Source of the DNA: Synergistaceae bacterium
GTDB lineage: Bacteria > Synergistota > Synergistia > Synergistales > Aminobacteriaceae
DNA: 10,436 nucleotides
Direction of reading: 5' to 3'
Assembly: GCA_017455085.1 (NCBI GenBank)
Contig: JAFTBT010000091.1
Span: 1 to 10,436, forward strand
Shown: piece after piece, positions 1 through 7,165 of the stretch
Numbering within the stretch: position 1 is the stretch's first letter
Layout of the letters: every line of letters starts with the position of its first letter
Program-made: the position numbers and the translations under genes
The notes under the pieces: model-generated
The model's database searches: none
Seen by the model: only the letters and a program-made list of their open reading frames with translations
Told to the model about the DNA's origin: nothing

Positions 1-1147
1 CTACACATTCAACGAGGATTATGAGATTGCTTCGGATATAGGCAGGCATTTCGGGTTCGGCCTGAACAACTACGAGAACTTCACCGGAGGGGAACTGAAT
101 CACAGCACCGATGACATAATAAAAATCGCGTTCTATATCAGAATGTTCGGGCATACCGAGCTTTTGAGGCTCACACAAAAATTTGAGGAGAAGCATTTTC
201 GTATAACTGGTCATAGCGGAGAAACGCTACGTATACGTTTACATCCAGCAGATAAATCATTCATAGATAGTTATGCATATAAATTCTCTGCTCCTTTAAG
301 AAAACCTCTGACAGAATCAACAACGCGCATAATGACTCACTTGCTTGATGAAGTCTCACATAAAGCTGGTATTCCGATCAGCGATGAGCTTTCACCAAAC
401 GTATACAGAGATATGTGGGGCAGATCACATTTCGGAGCTGAAGAAGCTATGTATACCTGCGCAAATCTGTACATGCTGAATCCTCTTTCTGATCCAGAAC
501 TAAGCCGCCTGAAAGTAAGCGATCCGGACTGCCCAACCCAAGATATACTGATGGCTGTGATGTATAAACGCTACTGCCCCGAACTCCTGAACTTCCCGTT
601 CACTAAGAATAAAAGCATCCATCCGGCAACACAGGCTTTCGCAGAGAAAATCAGCGCACAGTTCCCGAGAGCTGAGACCCCCGCTCAGAACAGAGACTTT
701 TCCGTTGTGCTGAGAGACCCCGAAGTGTCGAGACTGCTTGCGAACAACAACAACCCCGCGGATATGAACGCCCTCACAGAATATGTTGCAAAGATATTCA
801 GCTCACCAGCAACACGTAAACTCTTCGCTTCATGCTTTGACGAAGAACTTTGTGCCTACGCAGAAATATACTTCAAGAGGATGGTTCATCATCCACGCGG
901 GAAAATGTACACCATCATCACGACGACAGAAGTCATCAAGCACGTCATCATGAGTGAAGCCACACAGGAACGCTCCATCACTGACGACTTCAAAGAGTTC
1001 GCAGAGTCAGGGTATGCCTCATCATCCGACAAGCTCACTGCCAGACTGCTCTTTATGTATGTACTGCTTCAAGGCGGGACTAAGAAGGCTCTGACTATTC
1101 CGGGCAAAATTCTACGTAAACTCTTCAGGAAATTCACGCACAAGTAG
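1..1147 (+). CDS. Asparagine-synthase-like (PP-loop family) protein, 5' part missing
   Basis: The frame is open from base 2 to the TAG at 1145-1147, giving 381 visible residues. It has no stop at the left edge, so the gene begins before the window and the first in-window ATG (143) is not its start. Near the left edge the protein has NEDYEIASDIGRHFGFGLNN, then FRITGHSGETLR, and later LYMLNPLSDPELSRL and KRYCPELLNFPF. That order (adenylating-core helix, a G-x-G-G/E-type loop, a PL-D substrate loop, then y-PEL-l-PF) resembles the C-terminal half of asparagine synthase-like proteins, which activate a carboxylate with ATP for amidation. Bacterial relatives often lie in capsule or surface-glycan loci. 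The Ser-Gly-Gly PP-loop, if present, is off the window. Roughly bases 180-480 look more AT-rich than the rest of the gene. The family call is from pattern memory; substrate and pathway are unknown. Confidence 0.55.
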   Translation, partial: YTFNEDYEIASDIGRHFGFGLNNYENFTGGELNHSTDDIIKIAFYIRMFGHTELLRLTQKFEEKHFRITGHSGETLRIRLHPADKSFIDSYAYKFSAPLRKPLTESTTRIMTHLLDEVSHKAGIPISDELSPNVYRDMWGRSHFGAEEAMYTCANLYMLNPLSDPELSRLKVSDPDCPTQDILMAVMYKRYCPELLNFPFTKNKSIHPATQAFAEKISAQFPRAETPAQNRDFSVVLRDPEVSRLLANNNNPADMNALTEYVAKIFSSPATRKLFASCFDEELCAYAEIYFKRMVHHPRGKMYTIITTTEVIKHVIMSEATQERSITDDFKEFAESGYASSSDKLTARLLFMYVLLQGGTKKALTIPGKILRKLFRKFTHK

Positions 1148-1180
1148 CTCCTCAGGCACTCTACTCGCAACACTTGACGC

Positions 1181-1216
1181 AAAAAACAGACCCGCCGGTT
1201 TCAGTCAACGGGTCTG
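1181..1216 (-). terminator. Rho-independent terminator of the gyrA-psd-pssA operon
   Basis: A perfect 8-bp stem (CAGACCCG at 1187-1194 with CGGGTCTG at 1209-1216) encloses a 14-base loop. On the minus strand the stem is followed directly by six U residues (the A run at 1181-1186). It lies about 50 bases past the pssA stop, so it ends the minus-strand operon. On the plus strand the stem is followed only by a mixed GT-rich stretch, so termination of the converging left-edge gene here is possible but weaker. Confidence 0.85.
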
Positions 1217-1264
1217 CATTGTTGTTCTGAAGGCTGCTGTTCTCGGCGTAAGAGATTCTTGCAG

Positions 1265-2017
1265 CTAGTTCTTGTGATTCATAGCGTCGTCTCTTGCTTC
1301 GGGCTTCAACAGCCACATTCCCCAGTCAAACCGAATCAGTCCGCTCACGATATACAGCCCAAACAGGAACATCGGCGCACTCCCCTTCAGGAACACAAAC
1401 GACAGCACAAACATCCCGAACATCGCAAAAAACTTCACAGGATTCGCAGTCTTCTTCGTCAGCTTCTTCATGTTCGCGTACGGTATGCTCGAAATCATCA
1501 GCAGCCCCACTCCCACAAGAATACACGCCATCACCCACGCAGGCAGCTTCACTCCCGCTATCACGAACGACGACACAAACAGCCCTCCCGCAGGACACGG
1601 CAGACCCTGAAACGGTCCAGGCACATGCACCACGTTGAAGCGCGCAAGCCTCAGTGCCACACACAGCGCAAAGAAACACGCCGCAGCAGCTCCCCAAAGA
1701 TGCAGACCCCTAACACTCACCTGATACATCAAGATCGCCGGAGCTGTCCCGAAACTCACCAAGTCCGCAAGGCTGTCGAACTCCATCCCGAACTGTGAGC
1801 CGCCTCCGAGCATTCGCGCAACTTTCCCGTCAAATCCGTCAAATATCACCGCAAAGAACACCAGCCACGCAGCAGGTATGTATCTCCCATGCAGCACCAG
1901 CATCAACGAGAACAGCCCGCACAGCAAGTTTCCGCTCGTTACCATATTGGGCAGTATGTGCCTGAACTCAAGAGGTTTACGGCCTATCTTGCGCCTTCTC
2001 CTCAGAAAAAACCTCAC
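1265..2017 (-). CDS. pssA: CDP-diacylglycerol--serine O-phosphatidyltransferase
   Basis: This membrane enzyme joins CDP-diacylglycerol and L-serine to give phosphatidylserine and CMP, the step before Psd. The 250-residue protein carries the complete CDP-alcohol phosphatidyltransferase motif D-G-x2-A-R-x8-G-x3-D-x3-D as D63 G64, A67 R68, G77, D81 and D85; these Asp residues bind the metal and CDP in the family. A FQGLPCPAGG segment (136-145) is typical of the Gram-positive-type PssA. Hydrophobic stretches near 29-43, 48-61, 108-122, 143-155, 161-176, 196-211 and 214-228 fit a polytopic membrane protein. The N terminus is Arg/Lys-rich (RRRRK). The start is GTG, with GAGGAG at 2028-2033 ten bases upstream, inside the end of psd. 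The gene begins 7 bases after the psd stop and is the last gene before the terminator at 1181-1216. Confidence 0.95.
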   Translation of the reverse strand: MRFFLRRRRKIGRKPLEFRHILPNMVTSGNLLCGLFSLMLVLHGRYIPAAWLVFFAVIFDGFDGKVARMLGGGSQFGMEFDSLADLVSFGTAPAILMYQVSVRGLHLWGAAAACFFALCVALRLARFNVVHVPGPFQGLPCPAGGLFVSSFVIAGVKLPAWVMACILVGVGLLMISSIPYANMKKLTKKTANPVKFFAMFGMFVLSFVFLKGSAPMFLFGLYIVSGLIRFDWGMWLLKPEARDDAMNHKN

Positions 2018-2024
2018 TCGTAAA

Positions 2025-2648
2025 TCACTCCTCTATCTCTGCTATTAGACTCTCTCCGGCTTTCACGTTATCCCCTAACTTCACACGAATTGATGCGTTT
2101 TCAGGAAGATACACATCCACACGTGAGCCGAGCTTGATCATTCCGTAACGCTGTCCGGCCTCCAGTACATCACCGCGCCGAAGCCTGCACACGATTCTAC
2201 GCGCCACAAGCCCAGCAATCTGCACCATCATCACACGTCCCCATTGAGTCGACAGTCCCACGTAATTGCGTTCGTTGATCTCGGCGGCCTTCGGTGCAAA
2301 CGCAGCTACTTTCTTGCCAGGAACGTACTCGATATAGTCCACTTGGCCGGTACACGGAGACCTATTCACATGTACGCTGAAGATGTTCATGAAGATTCCG
2401 ATTTTCTTGGCCTTTCCGGTAAATGCATGTTCGGCTTCGGAGATCTCTACTACTTTTCCGTCTGCTGGTGAGAAAAATTCCCCGTCCTTGTAGCTCGCAG
2501 TTCTCTCCGGATCGCGGAAAAACCACACCACCAGACACAGAATCACTCCCAGAATCACAGCAGGTATCCACGAAATGAATGCAAACGCTCCAGTACACAG
2601 CACCAGAAAAATTATCGTGGGCAGTCCGTCACGCGCAAGCCTCATCAT
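2025..2648 (-). CDS. psd: Phosphatidylserine decarboxylase proenzyme (short, archaetidylserine-type)
   Basis: This enzyme decarboxylates phosphatidylserine to phosphatidylethanolamine at the membrane. At 207 residues it matches the short class of Psd. Two hydrophobic segments (about 10-24 and 28-44) anchor the N terminus. The motif SPADG (60-64) holds the likely catalytic D63, and SVHVNR (91-96) holds H93. The LGSRVD motif (173-178) gives the self-cleavage site between G174 and S175; the new N-terminal Ser becomes the pyruvoyl cofactor, leaving a small alpha chain of about 33 residues. The first ATG overlaps the gyrA stop as ATGA. A second ATG follows at once (2643-2645) and sits at a better distance from the GGAGG in the end of gyrA, so the true start may be either. 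The gene is followed by pssA, which makes its substrate. Confidence 0.95.
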   Translation of the reverse strand: MMRLARDGLPTIIFLVLCTGAFAFISWIPAVILGVILCLVVWFFRDPERTASYKDGEFFSPADGKVVEISEAEHAFTGKAKKIGIFMNIFSVHVNRSPCTGQVDYIEYVPGKKVAAFAPKAAEINERNYVGLSTQWGRVMMVQIAGLVARRIVCRLRRGDVLEAGQRYGMIKLGSRVDVYLPENASIRVKLGDNVKAGESLIAEIEE

Positions 2649-5185
2649 TCCGCCTCCAGCTCCTCAGCAAATGACAGCGTCCCTGACTCTTCGGGGGATT
2701 CGTCTTCGTTCGTCTTGATGATGCTGCAATCAGCTACAGAGTCGCCCTCGTCAAGCCGGACTATTATCGCTCCCACAGAATGCCGCTTCATGGTCACAAT
2801 GCTGTTCACGGGCATACGGATTATTCTCCCGCGCGAAGAGATCACCATAATTTCGTCAGCATCCCTCACTGCAAGGCTAACCGATAATCTTCCGGTCCTC
2901 TCGTTGAGTTCCATGATTCTGATTCCGCCGGTGGATCTGTGGTGCGGCATGAACGAGCTGAACTCCAAACGCTTGCCTATACCGTATTTGCTGATGACTA
3001 GGATTTTTTTGCTGTCATTCACTACGTCACAGCTTAGGACTTTATCTCCGTCCTTGAGTACTATCGCGATGACTCCCCTCGCTGACCTGCCCATAGCCCT
3101 AAATTCGCCCTCACTCACTCGCAGAGCTTGGCCGTGCCTCGTAACGATAAGTAAATCATCCTTGCCGGTAGTCAGGCATACCTGCGCAATTTCATCACCG
3201 TTATCAAGAGACATTACACGTTTTGCTCTGTTGGTGTACTTGAGATCCTCGAATGTGAGGCGTTTTGCGATACCGTACCTCGTGATGAAGAATGCATATC
3301 TCCAGTCAGAATTGCCACCATCAGCGATATTCACGATCTTTTCTCCGCGCAGAATGTCCAGCGGCAGCAGCTTATACACAGGCCTTCCACGTCCGGAGCG
3401 TGCTTCAGGAACTTCATGACCCTTCAGCGACATGATACGGCCGAAATTCGTGAAGAAGTATAGATCCCTGTGAGTGTTCGTCACGCAGAGCATCGCAACG
3501 CTGTCGTCCTCCTGAATGTTCGCGCCTCTTCTGCCCTTGCCGCCCTGAGCCTGCACACGGTAGAAATCCACAGGCTGACGCTTGATCAGTCCGTCCTTCG
3601 AGAGAGTAATCACTATGTCCTCCTCAGGAATCAAGTCCTCCGTTGTGGTCTCCTCCACGTCATCGAGAATCTCCGTGCGTCTCTTGTCGCCGAAACGTGC
3701 CGCCAAATCCTGAAGCTCCGTGCGTATGACGTTGTCGAGGGTCTTTCTGTCGCCGAGTATTCCATGATACGTATCAATGTCTCCGAGAATCTTGGCCTGT
3801 TCCTCGTCAAGTTTGGAGCGTTCGAGTCCCGTGAGCCGCTGCAAACGCATATCCAGTATCGCCTGCGCCTGTGCCTCCGAGAACTCAAGTATTGACTGTA
3901 GATTCGCTTTTGCCTCCGCTGCGTTATTAGTAGCGCGAATAGTCCGGATAACCTGCTCGATGTTCGCAAGTGCCTTCTTGAGTCCCTCGATGATGTGTTC
4001 GCGGGCTTGTGCCTGTTTGAGTCTGTGCTCTGTCCTGCGCCTGATGACCTCACGCCTGTAGTTCAGGTATATGCTGAGCAATTGCTTGATGTTCAGGATT
4101 TCGGGGTGCTTGTTGACGAGTGCAAGGTTGATCACTCCGAACGTGGTCTGTAACTGCGTGTGCCTGTAGAGCTGCCGCATGATGAGCCTTTCGTCCGCGT
4201 CACGTGAGCAGTCGAGTACGATTCTGAGGCCGTCACGGTCAGACTCGTCGCGCATTTCGCTGATGCCCTCGATCTGTCTGTCCTGCACAGCCTGCACCAT
4301 GTTTTCCATTAGGAGCGTCTTGTTGACGGTGTAGGGAATCTCCGTGATGACGATTCTGGTTCTGCCTCGTGAGGTCTCTTCGGTGTGCATTTTGCCCCTA
4401 ACGGTGATTTTGCCTCTGCCTGTGGAATATGCCTCAAAGATTCCGGAACGTCCGAGAATTTCGCCGCCTGTAGGGAAGTCCGGCCCAGGCATACGCTGGA
4501 GGATATCCCTGTAGTCCGCATTTTCGGGCTCTATGTCGTTGTCGATGAGCCAGCACAAAACATCAACCACTTCACCCAAATTGTGAGGGGGCATGTTTGT
4601 AGCCATACCGACAGCGATTCCGGTTGAGCCGTTCACGAGCAGGTTCGGGAGTATTGACGGAAGTGTGAGGGGTTCCTTGAGTGACTCGTCGAAGTTCTGC
4701 CCCCAGTCTACTGTGTTTTCTTCGAGGTTCGAGAGCATGAGTTCACCTAGCCAGCTGAGTCGTGCCTCAGTGTAGCGCATGGCTGCGGGGCTGTCTCCGT
4801 CGACTGAGCCGAAGTTGCCTTGTCCGTCCACGAGGGCGTAACGTAGATTCCACTTTTGTGCGAGACGTACCATTGTGTCGTAAATTGCGGAGTCTCCGTG
4901 CGGGTGGTATTTACCCATAGTTTCGCCGACAATACGGGCGGATTTTTTGTAGGCGGTGTTGTGCTTGAGGCCAAGTTCCGACATGGCATAGAGTACTCTG
5001 CGCTGAACGGGTTTTAGGCCGTCGCGGGCATCGGGTAAAGCTCTGCCGACTATTACGCTCATAGCGTAGTTGAGGTAGCTATTGGTGATCTCTCCGACTA
5101 ATGGGAGGGGTATAATTTTTCCGGACTCATCAGGGAAGATGTCGCTGCTATTCTGAGAAGTCGGGGTTAATTTTTCGTCAGGCAT
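2645..5185 (-). CDS. gyrA: DNA gyrase subunit A
   Basis: GyrA is the cutting and rejoining subunit of DNA gyrase, which with GyrB adds negative supercoils using ATP. The 846-residue protein starts its core with [20 protein letters not shown] (48-67). The catalytic tyrosine is Y138 in [11 protein letters not shown]. The quinolone pocket reads [11 protein letters not shown] (93-103), with S99 and D103 matching the usual sensitive residues, Ser83 and Asp87 of E. coli. A coiled-coil and hinge region spans about 380-500. The C-terminal beta-pinwheel carries a GyrA box as QAQGGKG (545-551), slightly off the common QRRGGKG. The box argues for GyrA rather than ParC. The tail is acidic (SFAEELEAE). 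The start ATG lies 15 bases from an AAGGAGA at 5201-5207, an unusually long spacing. The stop overlaps psd by four bases, implying translational coupling. Confidence 0.96.
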   Translation of the reverse strand: MPDEKLTPTSQNSSDIFPDESGKIIPLPLVGEITNSYLNYAMSVIVGRALPDARDGLKPVQRRVLYAMSELGLKHNTAYKKSARIVGETMGKYHPHGDSAIYDTMVRLAQKWNLRYALVDGQGNFGSVDGDSPAAMRYTEARLSWLGELMLSNLEENTVDWGQNFDESLKEPLTLPSILPNLLVNGSTGIAVGMATNMPPHNLGEVVDVLCWLIDNDIEPENADYRDILQRMPGPDFPTGGEILGRSGIFEAYSTGRGKITVRGKMHTEETSRGRTRIVITEIPYTVNKTLLMENMVQAVQDRQIEGISEMRDESDRDGLRIVLDCSRDADERLIMRQLYRHTQLQTTFGVINLALVNKHPEILNIKQLLSIYLNYRREVIRRRTEHRLKQAQAREHIIEGLKKALANIEQVIRTIRATNNAAEAKANLQSILEFSEAQAQAILDMRLQRLTGLERSKLDEEQAKILGDIDTYHGILGDRKTLDNVIRTELQDLAARFGDKRRTEILDDVEETTTEDLIPEEDIVITLSKDGLIKRQPVDFYRVQAQGGKGRRGANIQEDDSVAMLCVTNTHRDLYFFTNFGRIMSLKGHEVPEARSGRGRPVYKLLPLDILRGEKIVNIADGGNSDWRYAFFITRYGIAKRLTFEDLKYTNRAKRVMSLDNGDEIAQVCLTTGKDDLLIVTRHGQALRVSEGEFRAMGRSARGVIAIVLKDGDKVLSCDVVNDSKKILVISKYGIGKRLEFSSFMPHHRSTGGIRIMELNERTGRLSVSLAVRDADEIMVISSRGRIIRMPVNSIVTMKRHSVGAIIVRLDEGDSVADCSIIKTNEDESPEESGTLSFAEELEAE

Positions 5186-5187
5186 AA

Positions 5188-5217
5188 TTGAGAAATGTTA
5201 TCTCCTTTCCATATAAT
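5188..5217 (+). promoter_or_regulatory. Near-consensus plus-strand promoter, antisense to the LRAT-like gene
   Basis: TTGAGA (5188-5193, five of six matches to the -35) is followed after 18 bases by a perfect TATAAT (5212-5217). Transcription would run rightward across the gap and into the LRAT-like gene and folP in antisense, since no plus-strand gene lies downstream before 7166. It is the best sigma-70-type match I noticed in the window, but the gap is AT-rich and a chance match is possible. Confidence 0.35.
5201..5207 (-). promoter_or_regulatory. Shine-Dalgarno of gyrA with long spacing
   Basis: On the minus strand AAGGAGA is the only strong ribosome-binding sequence upstream of gyrA. It lies 15 bases before the ATG at 5185, when 5-10 is usual. 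An in-frame ATT at 5186-5188 would shorten the gap to 12. The in-frame TAA at 5198-5200 rules out any start further upstream. Confidence 0.55.
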
Positions 5218-5236
5218 TGTGCTTTGTGAACAAACA

Positions 5237-5245
5237 ATTTTATCA
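5237..5245 (-). promoter_or_regulatory. Possible gyrA promoter (extended -10)
   Basis: The minus strand reads TGATAAAAT, an extended -10 (TGn followed by TAAAAT, five of six matches to TATAAT), about 50 bases upstream of the gyrA ATG. I see no good -35 at 16-18 bases. It lies in the 114-base gap after the LRAT-like gene, so gyrA-psd-pssA could be transcribed independently of folP. Sequence pattern only. Confidence 0.3.
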
Positions 5246-5299
5246 TGTTTCAGTACGATTCTTTATCCCTCCGGCACGTTCCGCCTGTTAAGTAAAATG

Positions 5300-5893
5300 T
5301 TACCCTTCCGGCATAATCAGCGCATGAAGTACATCATTCACCTGCGACGACTCACTCTCTCCAGTCCTGCACCACACAGCAAAATGCTCGCAGTTGTTCA
5401 CCGGCAAGCTGTACCCTTCCGCTCCGATCCTGCTCCTCCCCCGCTCCACTGCCCTCACTCCCTCACGCTCCGGACTATCCGCAAGCTCATTCATCCCCGA
5501 AAACTCCGAAGTGTATGCGCGCGTATTGTTGATGTCCCTCACTGCGAATCTCTGCCTGCACTTTCCATCTACATAGCTGCACACCATAAACTCCTCCGCT
5601 CCGTCAAGAAATGTGCTTAGCGCAGTTTCCCGCACTATCCCGTTGAAGTCATTATGTCCGTTCCTGCCGGTGTAGTGAATCACATGCAGCTCCTCGCCTC
5701 CATACCGGCCAAGTGTCCGCAAAAATATTCCGTAGTGGTCGTAAAATCCCCTGTCCACCTTCACCACCTCTCCGCTCGAAACGTCATCAATCCTCATCAT
5801 GCCGTCATACTCCCGTGAACGTTCCCGGCTCTTCTGGTAGTCCGCAGCACTCCGCAAGATTCTCCGGCCTATTTCCTGCAAAAGCTCCTCCAT
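5300..5893 (-). CDS. LRAT-like (NlpC/P60 superfamily) domain protein
   Basis: The 197-residue protein has the layout of the LRAT domain, a circularly permuted papain-like fold whose members are acyltransferases or thiol hydrolases. GEVVKVDRGFYDHYGIFL (41-58) gives the first histidine, H53. HVIHYTG (70-76) gives a second, H73. NNCEHFAVWCRTG (166-178) gives the nucleophile, C168. These match the His, His, Cys triad of lecithin:retinol acyltransferase in order and approximate spacing. There is no signal peptide or membrane segment. The N terminus (1-30) is a charged helix and the middle (about 110-160) is variable. The ATG shares one base with the folP stop (TGATG) and has AAGGGAG 11 bases upstream, so it is probably translated with folP. 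The substrate is unknown; acyl transfer to or from a lipid, or amide hydrolysis, are both possible. Confidence 0.75.
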   Translation of the reverse strand: MEELLQEIGRRILRSAADYQKSRERSREYDGMMRIDDVSSGEVVKVDRGFYDHYGIFLRTLGRYGGEELHVIHYTGRNGHNDFNGIVRETALSTFLDGAEEFMVCSYVDGKCRQRFAVRDINNTRAYTSEFSGMNELADSPEREGVRAVERGRSRIGAEGYSLPVNNCEHFAVWCRTGESESSQVNDVLHALIMPEG

Positions 5894-7068
5894 CAGTTCA
5901 TCATCTCCCTTGCGATTCTCAATGCCTGCATATTCTCCTTCACGTCATGCACCCGCAAAACGCTCACCCTCCCAGACAGCAATGCACTCACAGCTACACT
6001 CCCCGCGAGTCTTTCTTCTCCGGTGAACCTCTTCCGTGAATGCCCAGCTATCACAGGCAATCCCCACACCCTCAGGCTCTCTATGTCCCTCAACACCGCG
6101 AAATTGTCCCCTGAATTTTTCCCGAAGCCCAGACCAGGATCTAGGATGATGCTGTTTCTGCTGACTCCTGCCGACTCTAACGCCGCTATCTTGGCCGAAA
6201 AATATTCCGCTAACTCCCTCACTATGTCCGCATGATTCTCGAAAGAGTGCATATTTTCCGGAGTCCCAGTGATGTGTGAGAGTACATACGGAATCTTCAG
6301 GCCCGCTATCACTTCCGGCATGTTCCCCCCAAACGTGAAGCCGCTAATGTCGTTGATGATGTCCGCTCCCTCGTTTGCAGCTACCCTCGCAATTTCGGGC
6401 TTGTAGGTGTCGACAGAGATTATTGCCTCCGGAAAATGCCCCCGCAAGACTCTCAACGCTGGCAGCAACCGGCCAAGTTCCTCGCTCACACTCACGGCTA
6501 CAGCTCCCGGACGAGTAGACTCTGCTCCCACGTCAAGAATATACGCCCCATCACGCAAACACTCCTCCGCGCGGGAGAGTATGCCCGTCTCGTCAATCCT
6601 GCTCCCAGCGAAAAACGAGTCCGGAGTCAGATTCAGTATCGCCATAAACTGCGTGTCCATGCTCAACGTGATTGTGTGGCCTGCCGGAGAATGCATAATC
6701 CACTCGTGAACGTTCAGGCCTTTCACAACGTCAGAGAGCTTCTCCCGAAATTCCTTCAGCCCCCAAATGTCCATAGCCTTGAGTTTTTCCTGAAGGCTCC
6801 TCAACTGTGAGGGTGTAGCCATCAGCAGAATATCGCTCTTGTCGGTTTTGCCATCGATTACGTGCTTCGTAACTACGGTATCTCCTCCTCGTGCAAGCAT
6901 CTCCTGCTTCAGGAAACTAGCAGCCCGATAATCCACATCGTCCGCGTAAAGGTGAAATATTCTGAATTTCGGCGCAAGATATGCCAAAGCCCTATTGTCT
7001 GCCCCGATTTTTGCACACACACCGCGTAAATTTTCCTGTGTCGTGATGTTTAGTGGGGAAATGTTCAT
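5893..7068 (-). CDS. folP: Dihydropteroate synthase with N-terminal extension
   Basis: DHPS condenses 6-hydroxymethyl-dihydropterin diphosphate with p-aminobenzoate to form dihydropteroate in folate synthesis, and is the sulfonamide target. The family motifs lie in the C-terminal two thirds: MAILNLTPDSF (142-152), ILDVGAESTRPGA (177-189), ISVDTYKP (217-224), INDISGF (238-244), DPGLGFGK (310-317) and GHSRKRFTG (342-350). The segment SHITGTPENM (264-273) keeps H and GTP but has Ser and Ile at positions usually occupied by Met. At 391 residues it is about 120 longer than E. coli DHPS. The extra 1-135 is an alpha/beta region with a segment TDKSDILLMATPSQLRSL; long DHPS forms of this type occur in several anaerobes. 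The start ATG has GGAGGAG eight bases upstream (7077-7083). The gene runs divergently from the S9 peptidase and leads into the LRAT-like gene. Confidence 0.93.
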   Translation of the reverse strand: MNISPLNITTQENLRGVCAKIGADNRALAYLAPKFRIFHLYADDVDYRAASFLKQEMLARGGDTVVTKHVIDGKTDKSDILLMATPSQLRSLQEKLKAMDIWGLKEFREKLSDVVKGLNVHEWIMHSPAGHTITLSMDTQFMAILNLTPDSFFAGSRIDETGILSRAEECLRDGAYILDVGAESTRPGAVAVSVSEELGRLLPALRVLRGHFPEAIISVDTYKPEIARVAANEGADIINDISGFTFGGNMPEVIAGLKIPYVLSHITGTPENMHSFENHADIVRELAEYFSAKIAALESAGVSRNSIILDPGLGFGKNSGDNFAVLRDIESLRVWGLPVIAGHSRKRFTGEERLAGSVAVSALLSGRVSVLRVHDVKENMQALRIAREMMN

Positions 7069-7119
7069 GATGATTACTCCTCCATAAAATTTTTACACAG
7101 TTTCATTGTAATATATGCG

Positions 7120-7128
7120 TGGTAAAAT
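7120..7128 (+). promoter_or_regulatory. Possible promoter of the S9 peptidase (extended -10)
   Basis: TGGTAAAAT is an extended -10 (TGn plus TAAAAT) lying 38 bases before the ATG at 7166. The -35 region is poor (TTTCAT at 7101-7106, 16-base spacing). Its position inside the longer possible reading frame that begins at 7115 supports the later start. Confidence 0.35.
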
Positions 7129-7148
7129 CAGTTCACATTTTTCCACAG

Positions 7149-7155
7149 AAGGGAG
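7149..7155 (+). promoter_or_regulatory. Shine-Dalgarno that decides the S9 peptidase start
   Basis: AAGGGAG lies ten bases before the ATG at 7166. The in-frame ATG at 7115 has no comparable site upstream, and starting there would place 17 polar residues ahead of the signal peptide. Confidence 0.7.
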
Positions 7156-7165
7156 ACCCTACATT

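Noticed and set aside
1259..1798. 179-codon plus-strand frame opposite pssA
   Set aside because: It is rich in His, Arg, Gln and Pro with no domain pattern; pssA on the other strand has complete motifs.
2715..3419. 234-codon plus-strand frame opposite gyrA
   Set aside because: It is antisense to a well-conserved part of gyrA and shows the Ser/Thr/Leu/Pro-rich composition of a shadow frame.
7115..7165. Upstream ATG extending the S9 peptidase by 17 residues
   Set aside because: The extension is polar, would bury the signal peptide, has no ribosome-binding site and contains the candidate -10; ATG 7166 with AAGGGAG fits better.
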